From Bugula neritina (taxonomy: Eukaryota > Bryozoa > Gymnolaemata > Cheilostomatida > Bugulidae): 64,000 nucleotides of DNA. The DNA lies in NCBI GenBank assembly GCA_964035545.1, contig OZ037772.1:8225650-8289649 (forward strand). The letters run 5' to 3'. A program made the position numbers and the translations under genes. The notes beneath the pieces were generated by a model. It saw nothing but the letters and a program-made list of their open reading frames with translations. It made no database searches and was not told the DNA's origin. Below are positions 33,422 to 45,654 of this stretch, piece after piece (the stretch's first letter is position 1; each line of letters begins with the position of its first letter).

Positions 33422-35496
33422 GCTACAAGTGCTGGTTCCGACATTCTGGAATGGATCCAGTAGTTAGTCAGATCAGTGAGAAAAAGACTGATACTTACTC
33501 TAAAAAGGAAATACTGAGGACTATGGGACAACACACGATCACAGATCTAAAGATTGAGGGTGACATACCTTCCGCTATTACTGAAATAGCTCCAAAAGTT
33601 ACTAATCTCTGTGTCAGATCTCTGACCAATCCTAACAGTCTGGAAGTGTAAGTCTGTGCCTGTATGTTACACTTAAACCCTTTATGTATTGAATAGCTCA
33701 AAGTAACAACAACCAATATCTGCTTACTAAAACTACACACCTATGTTGACTAGACTTGTCTAAAAGTAACCTTGGTTCTCTAACTGAAGAGTCTATAATC
33801 ATTTTATTTAAACCACTTTGAACAGATAGCGTCTCCATTTTCAGCTATGTATTTGTGTCAGATTAAAATATATCAACCTGTTTTAAAAGGAACACTTGTT
33901 CTATTGAATATAATTATACCACTGTCGATTTTTTGGAATTTGTAGAATATTTATGCTGAAGTTCTTGCAGCTATTAGATGTGTCTGACAGCCAGCTGAAT
34001 GACATACCTGAAAGGTAGGCTTTCACTGTTTTCAAATATTACATAATAATGAAAGATGGAAACTTGTGCGGAAATAGTTTTTATAAAGAATATACTTATT
34101 TATTATTATGTAATAACTGTTATCACACTTTCATACCTTTTGTAGCTTATTTAAGCTTCGGTTTCTTCACACGCTCAACCTGTTTTCAAACAACTTAACA
34201 CAACTGGATAGCAAGAGGTAGGATGAGGATGCAAGCTTGTGTCAAATTTAATTTTAAAGTTTATTTTTCATGTCTCACACTTGATTGTGCAACCAGAAAA
34301 ACGTTTTAGCACTTTCCTATTTCGTTACGTTCTATGACATTACGGTATTTTTAAAATTTGTGACAGGTTCTCTCGGCTCACCTACCTCAAGGTTTTAAAT
34401 GTGTCCAAAAACAAATTGACAGAATTTCCTAGCAAGTAAGTTGCTATTCACGATTCCCAAAGAATTACATTTAAGTGTAAATTTTAAAGGGTGCAAATGG
34501 TTTAAAGCTCAGAGATGCTAAATTAGTGTTTTAGCATTAGAAAAATGGTTATGCTATAGCTATATAAGCAAATAGTTTGTAAATAAAACGCTGTATAATA
34601 ATCTGAAGATTACATTTTGTTCTTTGTAGGTTATCGCAGCTTGTATATCTGCACACTTTGAACTTGTCACATAACAGAATGCAGCACTTAGATGACTGGT
34701 ATGTATTATATAAATTATAAAACAGCTGAACAAATTTTACTTCTTTTGCTGTGTTATTTACATTCAATCATGCGGTGTTGACCGTTTTTCTCAATTCAAA
34801 GACTTTTAAACACTGATCGATATAGTAACCAGCTGGAGCCTATATTAGACGAGTGAACATTATGATCACTGTACCAGTTGTTTGATATTGTTTTGCCATA
34901 CTTTTAACACTGCCATTTACTTTGTGTCGGCATGTTGCAGTTTTTCTGGCTGGAAGCGCCTTCAAATAATTGATGTATCTTATAACCATCTGAGGGTAAT
35001 ATCAGAAAGGTGAGTACCGATGTTATTAAATAAGCTGTCTGTATTATTTATGTTATTTTCTACTTTTTTATGCCAATTTATACATATATATTTTAGCCTA
35101 TCCCAGCTTATTTTCCTCCGAAGTTTGAACGTGTCTCATAACAGACTTAGAGCTTTGCCAGAAAGGTAAGCTGCTCTTGTGTGACAACCAATTGGTTGTC
35201 AACTCTTTGTCTTTTCGAAGCCAACTGCTGTGTATATTGTAAATCATTGCTTATTGCAGTGTGTATGAGTTGGTTTTAAAGAAAGCAATTAGGCCTATAG
35301 CTCATTATACTGCATAGACTTTGACATCTAAACTATTTTTTCTGCTGTAGCACTTCACAGCTGTCATATCTGCAAGTACTCAATGCATCACACAACCATC
35401 TCCATACTTTTCCAAAACAGTGAGTTTTGTTTTCATAACGATAACGTTTTAAACTTTGACTCCACTATCAAAGATGTGATTAAAAAGTATTGTGTG

Positions 35497-35548
<52 letters not shown>

Positions 35549-35964
35549 TGTGTTATATATAATTTCTTAGTGCTACTACTAGTGAGAAACACATTATTAA
35601 AATGTTTTTATAATTATGAGAATAGTGCACTAGACTCTATATGCCTGTCATTTTTCTATCAGTATTTTATCTTCTGTTATCAATATACAACTCAGTATTT
35701 TCTCCAAACCTTTTTCTTTGTTGCAGACTTGAAAAACTGATATTCCTTCAAAAGTTGAATGTAGCCAATAATCACCTGAAATCACTGCCTCCTCAGTAAG
35801 TTTTTGTGTGGTACTGTTGTGTTTTACCATAGTAGTATGTTCATTCTTTTTCGGTCTGGAATCAAAGTTTTTTCTAACTCACTTTTATTTTCTAGACTGC
35901 CTAAGCTCCAATATCTGACTGAGTTTGAGTATTCTAACAACCCGCTGACTATTACTCCAAAGCA
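33422..35964 (+). CDS. Cap domain copy 1 and nine single-LRR exons
   Basis: Exon 33422-33647 encodes a ~75-residue cap (YKCWFRHSGMDPVV ... EIAPKVTNLCVRSL) 85-90% like the cap at 48148. Nine exons follow: 33946-34014, 34146-34217, 34367-34435, 34630-34698, 34941-35009, 35097-35165, 35351-35419, 35727-35795, 35896-35964. All are 69 nt except the second (72), and all enter and leave in phase 2, one leucine-rich repeat per exon (for example FLHTLNLFSNNLTQL, FLRSLNVSHNRLRALPE). LRR solenoids bind protein partners. The spacing LxxLxxLxxxxNxLxxLP is typical of ROCO-linked LRRs. No stop is seen. Upstream joint uncertain: E4 gives Cys, D4 or the 26607 exon gives Gly at the junction codon. Confidence 0.65.
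33731..33795 (+). pseudogene. Fossil LRR exon in intron
   Basis: Aligns with the start of exon 48464-48601 (CTAGACTTGTCT... shared), but the splice acceptor and first bases are gone and the frame contains stops. Flanking intron text also matches the second copy, so cap and LRR start were duplicated with introns and this exon then died. Confidence 0.6.
35491..35553. repeat. TGCG tetranucleotide microsatellite
   Basis: About 15 units of TGCG within an intron between the seventh and eighth single-LRR exons. Confidence 0.95.
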
Positions 35965-36615
35965 GTAAGTTGTTATTCATTAGTGTTTTATTATCATAAT
36001 GTTATAGTTCCCAGTATTGTGGGTTTCAGTGTGTAATCGAGTTATTGCATAACATGTAATCCAAATCAACTCTGCGATTGTAGTTCAGATTATAGGAATA
36101 TATTTATACAAACAAACACACAATAAAAACTCTACATCTATTCAGATACGTTACAACAACTCAGCACAGTGTTTCTAGTTTGCCTGTTTACTAACAACTG
36201 CTCTACTACGCGGGAAGTCACAGTTCTAATAAAAATTGACGATTCCTATTAGAGGGTTTGTTATCTCGGGTCATCTTCTATACACGCAGTGACCCCGCAT
36301 TACAGTCAGAAGAGAATTAATGTTCTCCCCCTTTAATTATGACGATAATCCATCGAGCCACCACAATAAATCTACAATCAAAATGTTCTTCAATTCATCA
36401 TGAATTAGTAAAGTCAATAAGTTTTTATACATGCAAACGAATAAGTTTATGAAATCTTTTTAACAGGCTACTGCCGTCACAATACTCATGTTAAAGCAAT
36501 TAGAGAAACATTTTGTTTTATTTATTCATTAAGGAATAAAGTTCATTTAACTACTTTTAGACGATTTATAATAAGTTTGCTCTGTTAATATCATTCATCC
36601 AGGTTTCGAGCATAT
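35965..36615. other. Intron with possible LTR relic on the minus strand
   Basis: Read on the minus strand, a purine tract AAAGGGGGAGAACA (about 36320-36335) is followed by AT-rich, LTR-like sequence down to about 36060 with an AATAAAAAC-type signal. It may be a decayed LTR. No exon is visible. Confidence 0.25.
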
Positions 36616-36902
36616 TGTAGTGGAGCACGCAATATGCGCATCCACGTGTTCCCTAGCCAATTAGAGATGCGTCAGGTGACAACCCCCAGCGATGCGTAAC
36701 GAGAGAGTAGTCAGTAGAGAGAGCGTACTAGCATTTGAAAAATGTAATACTTTTAATCCGTGTGCTTTCTTATATCATTTTATTAGTATGTAATTATAAA
36801 TAAATCTCTTCTAATCTTATCAAAAGCCCTATATTGCGGTGGATAACCAAGTCATAATTACAAGCTAGGAACTCACGCACAGTATTTGCACGAATTACTA
36901 CA
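36616..36902 (+). repeat. 5' LTR of element 2
   Basis: 287 bp, TG...CA ends. Ends in CTCACGCACAGTATTTGCAC-type sequence shared with the solo LTR at 21849. Confidence 0.95.
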
Positions 36903-36963
36903 GTGGTGGCAGCGGTGAGATACTAGCTATTGTATGGAGACGATGGAAAAACATTAGAACATC

Positions 36964-37965
36964 ATGGCCGAAAGTGCAGCTTCAACTGAAGAAGGTGAGC
37001 GAGACATTATCATAAACTCTCTCGGGGCCGAAGAGGAGGCATATAAATATACATTAGAGGCTCCCGTCTTCACGGGCCTTGAAGATGTTGAACAATTTAT
37101 TCGAGAATTCCGTGAAGTTGCAGCCATTACAAGATGGCCACCGAGAGTAGCCCTGATAAAGCTACGAATGGCACTGACGGAGCAAGCCAAGCCGTACGGG
37201 CTGAGACCTAGCGTAGACGGGATCATTGCTGCGCTACGGGCCCGTTTTGGCATACCTGTCGCCGACGCCAAAGCCCGTTTGCAGGGACTGCTCCGCAAAA
37301 CATGTACACCGTTCCCGGACCACCCTACTCTGGTGAAGAGACTGGCACAGATCGCGTATAGCGACCTGCCAGAAACACACAGACGGCGCTATACATTCGA
37401 GGCTTTTGTACAATCCCTCAACGACTTGGACCTCCACCACCAGTTACAAGCGAGAGGAGTGACCACGATAGAGGCTGCAATTCAGGAAAGCGAGGCTTAT
37501 CTAGGAGCCGAGCAACTCTATAGAACGGTAAAGGCTATCCCGCAGACCACTAGGGAACCAGACCATCCGGTCCGAGTGGCTGCCGCTACCACTAGCCCCT
37601 CTTTGGAGATAGAGGTCGACCGCTTAATGACTATGCTGGGACAGTTGGTGGCGACCATAACATACAGCAATCCCATGGAGTACAAGAGACCAACAGTAAA
37701 AACCCCCAGACCGGCTACTCGTTGCTGGAGATGCGGCACCAGGGGACACCGCCGCTCGAGCTGCCCACGACCTAGGAAGCAGCAGAAACCCCACGATCCC
37801 CGGAAGCCCCCAGAGCTCCGCGGACCAAAGCAGAGAGGAAAACGGGGTGGATACCGCCAGGCATCCGTACGGACCCGGCGGTACGCCCTCCACCAGTGGC
37901 AAACACTTCGTAGGAACCAGCCAGCCAGGACGACCACAAGAACCCTTCTCACTGCCTCTCACTAA
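36964..37965 (+). CDS. gag: Gag-like protein of element 2
   Basis: 333-residue open frame. The capsid-like region (LEDVEQFIREFREVAAITRW) matches element 1. One CCHC zinc knuckle, CWRCGTRGHRRSSC. The C-terminus beyond it is basic and poorly conserved. The frame is open despite the heavily damaged pol. Confidence 0.85.
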   Translation: MAESAASTEEGERDIIINSLGAEEEAYKYTLEAPVFTGLEDVEQFIREFREVAAITRWPPRVALIKLRMALTEQAKPYGLRPSVDGIIAALRARFGIPVADAKARLQGLLRKTCTPFPDHPTLVKRLAQIAYSDLPETHRRRYTFEAFVQSLNDLDLHHQLQARGVTTIEAAIQESEAYLGAEQLYRTVKAIPQTTREPDHPVRVAAATTSPSLEIEVDRLMTMLGQLVATITYSNPMEYKRPTVKTPRPATRCWRCGTRGHRRSSCPRPRKQQKPHDPRKPPELRGPKQRGKRGGYRQASVRTRRYALHQWQTLRRNQPARTTTRTLLTASH

Positions 37966-38158
37966 TCGCTTCGGTCCGCTACCAGAAATAGAGCCGACCA
38001 GCGAGGCCCCTACGGGCATCAGAGGGGATCAATCCACCCCTCCGCAAGGAAACTTTCACCGGCCCCGCTAACCGCGGAACAAACGGGCACAGCCCCGTTC
38101 GGCCGAGACCGAGCACGCTGGGGGAGTACGGGTACAGCCTCACGGAGATAGCTACTTC

Positions 38159-41100
38159 TTGCCAGGGAAGGTGGCTAGCAAAGCTGTCACCTTTCTGCTA
38201 GACTCCGGGTGTACCACTAATCTCCTCAGCCGTCGAGTCTTCAACACCCTCCCCTCTAGGGAGAGGGGAGCCTTAGCTCCCTATACCGGGGAACCAGGCA
38301 CCCTAGCTGACGGGTCGCGGATTCCATTCTACAGTGTTATAGAGCTGATTGGGCGCGTCCGCGACCAGGCTATTCAGGAAACCTTCGTCATCAGCCAACT
38401 CGAGGAGGATGCTATTCTAGGAACGCCGTTCTTGAAGAGACACGGTTGCCGCATTGACTTTAGCAAGTCAGCCATGCTGATGGCCGACAAGGAACTCGCC
38501 TGTGTCGACAAGTTCGGTCGCCCCCTAGTGGGAGGCGTGCAGGTAGTACGGAACTGTACCATACTCGGCCGCTCCCGGACTACCATTCACTGTAGAGTGA
38601 ACAATAGCCAACTCTCGGGGTTAGGGGTTGTCGAAGGTGCGCACAAGAGAATCCAACTCGCCAGCAGTCTTAACCGGCTGACTGACCGAGGAGAGATCTT
38701 GGTGCAGTGTGTCAACCCTTTCTCCGAAGCGGTACAATTACCGTCAGGATCCATGCTGCGCCGTTTCCACTCCATCCAGGAGGAGGATATAGGGCCGTCG
38801 CTGGGAGCTGCGACGGAAGGTCCCCAACAGAGCCCGTCAGTTAGGCGGGGGACCGTCCAACAACACGTTCAAGAGCTATACCAGGCAGCGTGTGACGGCT
38901 GCGTGGGCAACGGAGAGCGCCAGGCCATGGCTCAGTTGCTACGTGAATATAGCGACGTGTTCAGCAGTGGGGACCATGACGTAGGCCTAACGACGGCCGT
39001 TCGTCATGAGATACCGCTGGCTGCCGGGACTACCCCTATCCGACAACCTACTCGGAGGTTGGGACCCGAGAAGGAAAAGGAGGTCAGCCAATAAGTCCGG
39101 GATCTTTTGGACCGCGGCCTCATAGAGCCAGCACATGGTGCGTGGAGCTCGCCGGTCGTCCTGGTCCGAAAGAAAGACGGCAGTTGGCGGTTCTGTGTGG
39201 ATTATCACAAACTAAATAGCGTGACCATACAGGACGCCTACCCCTTACCCAGGATCGACGAGTCTCTGGACGCCTTAGCAGGCAGCAAGTACTTCAGTAC
39301 GCTAGACTTGCTGAGCGGTTACTGGCAGGTCTCCCTCAGTCTCGAGGCCCAGGAGAAGGCGGCGTTCATCACGCGGGACGGCTTGTGGAAGTGAAAAGTC
39401 CTCCCCTTTGGACTGACTTCCGCCCCCGCCACGTTCTAGAGGCTCATGGAACAGGTCCTCAGCAAACTCCACTGGAAGACACTGCTGGTATACCTTGATG
39501 ACGTCATCGTGATCTCCCCAGACTTCCAGACACACGTCAGTCGTCTGTGGGAGGTCTTCGAATGACTCAGAGGTGCCAATCTGAAGCTCAAACCCTCGAA
39601 GTGCGCTCTCTTGCAGTTGGAGGTGAAGTACCTGGGACACATCGTCAGCCGTCACGGTGTGGCGACGGATCCCGAAAAGGTATGAGCTATAGAAGATTGG
39701 GTCACCCCCCAGGATTTGACCGGACTTCGGGCATTCCTCGGGCTGGTGGGGTATTACCGGCAATACATACCAGACTTTGCGGGGGTAGTGCAGCCGTTAA
39801 ATCGGCTCACCGCAAAGGGGGTGACCTAGCAGTGGACTTCCATCGAACAGACGGCGTTCGACTGCCTCAAGGGCCGCCTACTAGAGGCCTCCCTCCTAGC
39901 CTACCCAGACCCTGCCTTGGAGTACATCCTGGATACTGACGCCAGTGACCAAAACGTCGGCGCTGTGCTGTCCCAGGTGCAGGAGGGCCGCGAAGTAGTC
40001 GTGGCCTACTACAGTAAGTTTCTCTCGCCCACCGAACGAAATTACTGCACTACCCGAAAGGAACTGCTGGCAGTAATCAAGTCGGTGAAGCACTTCAGAC
40101 CTTATCTGTACGGCAGGAAGTTCCGGCTGCGGACAGACCACGCCTCCTTGATTTGGTTGTGCAAGAGAGCAGAACCGTCCAGCCAGGTCGCCAGGTGGCT
40201 CGAGGTCCTGGCCGAGTTCTCTTACCGGATCGAACATCGGCCCGGTAAAAAACACGGCAATGCCGACGGACTGAGCCGGCAGCCGGACGAGGGGTGAAAA
40301 CAGTGTCTCAACATCGAGAAGAGGACGGGGTCTCCCAAAATCTGAGTTGAGGGCACTAGACCACCCTGGAATGGAGTATGACTGGGACCAGGGTCAACTC
40401 TGACAGAAGGCCGATACGCCTCCGGAGACTATCCAGAGTCTCCGCACCAATCCTGTCTTGACTGGTAACGTCAGAGAGCTACGAAAACTCTAGGAAGACC
40501 TCCCAGGGGTAGTAGCCGACGTGTATCGGACCAAAAAGGAGGGGCGACGACCCAGCGAAGAACAACTGCGGCAGAGATGCGCCGAGTTACGGCTGTACTG
40601 CCAACTTTGGGACTCCCTGCGGATCGGGCCAGATGGTCTGCTGACCATAACAGTGGCCACCTACAACAGCCAGTACGAGAGAGAGAGGGTGATTTGCCCA
40701 GCCGCCATTCGCCGGGAGTTAGTATGGGACACCCACAAACAGGCTCACACAGGGGTCAAAAGGGTGCTCGCCAAATTACAGCTCCGGTGGTACTGGCCCG
40801 GCGTGACGTACGGCTCAGAGTCAAGCAGTGCGAAATCTGCCAGACCAGCAAGCATGGCCGTCTCCCTGGCAAAGCGGGACGGCGTAGGCTATATGCTGGA
40901 AGGCCATGGCAAGTGGTAGCTGTTGACCTGGTTGGACCCATGCCTCTCACCCCGTGAGGAAACAGTTGGATCCTAGTATTAACCGACCACTTTACCAGGT
41001 GAGCAGACGCTCTGGCTATTCCAGATGCGTCCGCCCCGGCGATGGCCAGAGTGCTAGACCAAAATGTAATCTGCTACCTCGGACTACCCGAGCAGATACA

Positions 41101-41776
41101 TTCGGACCAGCGGGCTCAATTCCAATCTCAACTGTTGAGCGACCTCTGCCGCCTCTGCGGAGTAAACCAAAGCAGAACCACCTCGTACCATCCTCAGGGC
41201 AACGGGTTGGCAGAACGCAACAACCGCATGTTGGGCGACGCACTCCGCAGTCTGCTCCTCGGCCGGGGTCAGGAGGAATGGGATACGGTACTACCGCAAA
41301 TTATGCGGGCCTACCGTAGTACACCACATACCAGTACGGGGGAGACCCCTAACCTCCTGATGCTTGATCGAGAGACGCGAGTGCCCGACCACCTCGCATA
41401 CCTTATCCCCGAACAAGACTATACCATCCACGAGCATGCCAGCAAATTGATAGAGGACCTGAAGGCCGCACACGAAATACTGCGAGCAAAGCAGTGGCAG
41501 GTACGGCAAGAGGACTCTCAGGAACCACCCCTCTATCAAATTGGGGACTGGGTGTGGATGGTCAACTACCGTAGGCGTCGAGGACAAGCGGCTAAGCTCC
41601 AGCCCAAGTTCGTGGGACCCTGCGTGGTAGTTGAGGCGATGCCCAATCATACGTACAAGTTGGAGCGCTCTGGACAGGTCTCTGTCCAGAATGAAGCCCG
41701 CTTGAAACCGTATTGGGCTAGCCCAGGAGCAGCAGGAGAAGCCCCGCCCCCCCTCCCCCCCCCCCCCCGTTGTTGA
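38159..41776 (+). pseudogene. pol: Broken pol of element 2
   Basis: Protease (LLDSGCTTNLLS), RT (39107-39850, LVYLDDVIVIS), RNase H (YILDTDASDQNVGAVL) and integrase (HKQAHTGVKRV, VAVDLVGPM, PQGNGLAERNN). From 38159 to 40297 the same frame continues, interrupted only by nonsense codons at 39092, 39392, 39437, 39563, 39683, 39827 and 40295. After 40297 the frame shifts (40521-40805, then the frame of 40577-40957, then 41042-41776). Not functional. Confidence 0.9.
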
Positions 41777-42442
41777 AGCCCAGGAGGCGGACAGCAACGC
41801 GCGGGCGGCAACGACATGGACCAGAATACGAAGTGGTTGTGCCGCGGGAGGAGGACTTGGTAAGGCAGGAAAGGCCACTCCCATCAACGGAAGTGCGCCC
41901 ACCGCCCCCAGTACCCAGTCTACCCCCACCACTTCCGGATCCGCATCCGCGTCCGGAAGTGCAAACCCCCCCACCCCCCCGTGGGAGGGGCTCCATCCGG
42001 AGACAATGTCGGGGAAGAAAATACCATCACCAAAGACGGGCCAGAAACGCCACAGGTGGAGCAAAATAGCCCATCAGTGAGTACACCGCCCCGACCAACA
42101 TCTACACCACCCTCCCCAGCTAGTACGTCACCTCCCTTGGAACGGGGACAGCGTACTAGACAATCCCCAGCATACTTGAAAGACTTCGAATGTGACCGCG
42201 TTACAAATGGCAGTTACGAAAGTCTAGCTGGGCACCGTACGGAAAGACTGGCAGCAAAAGGTGGGAGTTGTGAACACCACGGGAATACTAACTTTTGCGA
42301 AGGCGAAGTAGTAGACAAAACTACTACGCCCGAAGCAAATAGTTCCAGCCGTGCGCAGCAACCACGCTGTCCAGCCTTTTCGTACGCTGATATCGTCAAG
42401 GGCAGACATATACAAACTCAATCCACTAACGTCCAAGCTTGA
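41770..42442 (+). other. Proline-rich tail region of element 2
   Basis: Overlapping open frames (41770-42069, 41981-42442) rich in Pro, Arg and Thr, comparable in place to the proline-rich tail after integrase in element 1. A run of C at about 41750-41769 makes the frame uncertain. Confidence 0.4.
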
Positions 42443-42507
42443 ACGCTGAGTATGATTTCAAATGCCGGGTTCCCAGGTAAGCTTGCTCTGACCTAACATT
42501 CCCACTC

Positions 42508-43595
42508 ATGGAATCAGGTCTAACATCAGTTAGTTCTGATTTAATCGCTCTGATTGAATCAGAACTACTGGGGACTGAGTCTCACGTGAAAGACGACGAG
42601 AACATAACTATGGCCGACGATCTACTAGATCTGGAGCTTGACACTATGTATCCCAGTCAGTCTACACGCCACGACACATTCCTTCGAGTGCCGTCTAAAA
42701 AGATGCATGACTCTCAGACTAGGAACAGTCGGTTGTCATCAGAATTATGCTGTAAAGATAACACTCGATCTAACAATAATTCTGCTCTTTTAGATACCAC
42801 TCGCTCTTCTCTCTCTCAGGACATACCGCCATCAGAGATAGCTTTGGATGAGGAATCTACCCCCGTCACGCTACCGGAAGCACTCCTAACTAAATCATGC
42901 TGAATTACCAGGGATACCAAGGCACTCATCCAGGAGCATAAAGGCGATGACCAATGCACCACCTGCCGTTTGTGTCAGCTTCATTTCACCACACCTTGCA
43001 GAATCCGAGTCCACATCCCCCAACATTATGTCACCACCTTTTGTCCCTGTGGTGAATACAGTTACCACAGGGACTACATCCTCCGTCATCAACGGACCAT
43101 GGGATGCCATGTTAGACATCTCTACGGAGTCGACAAACCCTCTTTCCCGCAATTCCTCGATCTTATCAGGCCATTCATCTCAGACCCGTCTCGCTACGAA
43201 CGGTTGCGCCAAGAGTTCCCCGCGCCCCGTATCATCACACAAGGACCTTGCCCCAAGCCCCGGGGTTCAAGACACTCCGAACGCCCCGTCCATCACCTCC
43301 CGCTCACACAGTTCCCCTTCCCAACTCCATACCTATGGTCCTGCTGCAACTCATCGAAGTGCCCCAACGATGGCGTCCCTCCCCTCCCGTTTCCCCACGC
43401 CCCTCCCGTAAGCGACGTTGGCCATCTTCATCTCCCAGTCGCCACTCTGCTCCCGCCCGGAACCTGAAGGAAACCGAAGACCAAATACGTGAATTGAAGA
43501 GAGAAGTCCATAGGTTGGCGCCTAGGATATCTGCCGCCGCTTCCGAACTCCGGGCTCTCAGCGACTCTGTGGCCCAATTGAAGAAGAGTGCCTAA
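42508..43595 (+). pseudogene. Accessory 3' region of element 2: zinc finger plus coiled coil
   Basis: Between integrase and 3' LTR, absent from element 1. A frame at 42508-42903 (131 residues, acidic, Ser-rich) is followed by 42970-43467, which contains CPCGEYSYHRDYILRH and then a Cys, a C-x-C-x12-H-x5-C zinc-finger-like array. An overlapping frame to 43595 ends in a predicted coiled coil (KETEDQIRELKREVHRLA). A frame change near 43250-43440 would be needed to join finger and coil. No membrane segment is seen, so it is not an envelope-type gene. Function unknown. Confidence 0.45.
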
Positions 43596-43901
43596 CTTTC
43601 CCCTTTCTTTACTTGCCCCCGTTCTCCGGTATGCCGCAGGTGGTGTCTCCCTTACAGCCCTCCATCTCGTGCCCGGTGCCATAACAAATCTCCCAGTGTG
43701 ACACTCTGATAGCTATAAGTGCCTCTTCCCGTTAGTAACACGGTGTCGTTTTCATACTGTTGTATATTTTTTTTGTATTTGTGTTTTTTTATGTACATAC
43801 CATACGCGCTCTCTCTCTCTATTTTATATTTTAAGTATTGTATTTTTTTATTAATTGTATCTGTGTTATCAGGAAGGTAGGCTCCCTGCTGGGGGGGGCG
43901 G

Positions 43902-44188
43902 TGTAGTGGAGCACGCAATACGCGCATCCACGTGTCCCCTAGCCAATTAGAGATGCGTCAGGTGACAACCCCCAGCGATGCGCAACAAGAGAGTAGTCAG
44001 TAGAGAGAGCGTACTAGCATTAGAAAGATGTAATACTTTTAATCCGTGTGCTTTCTTTTATCATTTTATTAGTATGTAATTATAATGAAATCTCTTCTAA
44101 TCTTATCAAAGGCCCTATCTTGCGGTGGATAACCAAGTCATAATTACAAGCTAGGAACTCACGCACAGTAATTGCACGAATTACTACA
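43902..44188 (+). repeat. 3' LTR of element 2
   Basis: 287 bp, about 96% identical to the 5' LTR. Preceded by a G-rich tract (GGGGGGGGCGG) in the place of a polypurine tract. Confidence 0.95.
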
Positions 44189-44394
44189 ATATGAGTATTT
44201 TTATTTTAATAAGGTTTTTTTGTAATACGTTACTTATGCTTTATTTTTACCATAAGTGATGCAATTGAGGTTGTGTTTTAAACAAATTACTAATTTTAGC
44301 TAGCCAAAACACCATATTGTTGTAGTTTTGTGCACTACTAAAATTGGTTTTATTTTGTGTTGGTAATTACTGCATATCCACTGTGAGGTTATGT

Positions 44395-44750
44395 GAAGAA
44401 CCGAACGAGTTGATCATGTAACGAGAGAACTTTATTTAAGTCAATTACACTCGATGAAATCAGTATACATATAAAATCAAAAAAGAGTACAATAGTCGAA
44501 ACAAATACATATTATAGTCAACCTAGTTAGCTACTAACACTGTCCAAGACTGCTGCGGGTGCCAGAAGGCATTGCTTATATACACAGAGTGGATCCTGAT
44601 TGGATTACACAAGATTTCGGTGGTCTTGTCCGTAGTTGCTGGTGGTGTCGAGCGTAGTTACTAGCAGGGCACTGCATAGAAATGCGGCATTACTTGGAGT
44701 TGTCGTTCTTGACCATAATCTATTGAGTTATGTTTAGCAGGGGGTAATGG
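44395..44750 (-). other. Possible solo LTR relic (minus orientation)
   Basis: On the minus strand it holds a TATATAAGCAATGCC promoter-like segment followed about 170 bases later by AATAAAGTTCTC, the spacing of promoter and poly(A) signal in the other LTRs here. I could not find a clean target duplication, so the call is weak. Confidence 0.3.
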
Positions 44751-44813
44751 AGGTATACTTTCCATAACCATTACAATATTCACATCTAGGCATAATCTCA
44801 TTAATATTTTCAG

Positions 44814-45537
44814 ACCACAGTCTATCACTGCCACATCTAATGAGTCTAATACCCAGGATCCAGGGAACTCTAATTTCAAAGAGTCTGCTTATGAAACTGG
44901 AGCTGGAACGGACGAGAAGCAAACCAGTGAACTTGGGACTGAAGAGAGTATGTCACATATTTTAATAATTGCCTTTCTTACGCTTCATGTTATCAGGCTT
45001 AACTTATTTAAACTAAATGTTGCGTGGTCTAGGGGTTAGAGCGGTTGCCTAGTAAACACGAAGGTCATGGGTTCAAGCCCGGACAAAGGCCATTGGTGAT
45101 GTTAGGAAGAGCATCCAGTCATAATTGCTCCTGCGCCTCATTTAAATAAGTCCTTAGCCGCTTTAACAAAAACCCTTTCTATCAGGGGTTTCTCACAGGG
45201 ATAGTGACTATAAACTTGCGTGAGTTGGGTTTTAAATATAGAAGTGTGTTTATTCTCGCAGACTGAGGGAAAAAAAAAATAATAAATAACAGAAAGTGCT
45301 GGATGTTTGATACTCTAAAAAGATAGCTATTTTGTGGTAGCCAAAGTCATTGTATATCAACAACAAAGAAAACCATAATGTAGCTAACATAGCTATGAGA
45401 ATATGATTATAGCTGTTTAACAAGAACTTCTCAAGCTGATGTAATGACCCAACATTAATATTCGCGTGTGCCTGCGTGTGCCTGCGTGTGCCTGCGTGTG
45501 CCTGCGTGTGCCTGCGTGTGCCTGCGTGTGTATGTGT

Positions 45538-45578
<41 letters not shown>

Positions 45579-45602
45579 TGTATGCGTGTGCATGCGTGTG
45601 CA

Positions 45603-45654
<52 letters not shown>

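Larger units (their letters stand above)
36616..44188 (+). mobile_element. Gypsy LTR retrotransposon, element 2 (degenerate)
   Basis: A 7573-bp element with 287-bp LTRs (36616-36902 and 43902-44188) differing at about 12 positions (~4%), TGTAGTGG...TACTACA ends, and target duplication ATAT (36612-36615 and 44189-44192). The primer-site region TGGTGGCAGCGGTGAG is nearly the same as in element 1, and the proteins are closely related, so both belong to one clade. pol carries many stops. About 1.7 kb of extra sequence lies between integrase and the 3' LTR. It sits in the intron between LRR array 1 and the linker. Confidence 0.95.

Noticed and set aside
42508-43595. Envelope gene of element 2
   Set aside because: No signal peptide, membrane segment or glycosylation-rich ectodomain; a zinc-finger and coiled-coil region is seen instead.
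45021-45095. A tRNA gene
   Set aside because: A- and B-box-like sequences are present, but no closing acceptor stem or full cloverleaf, and the body matches the dispersed SINE at 2181.
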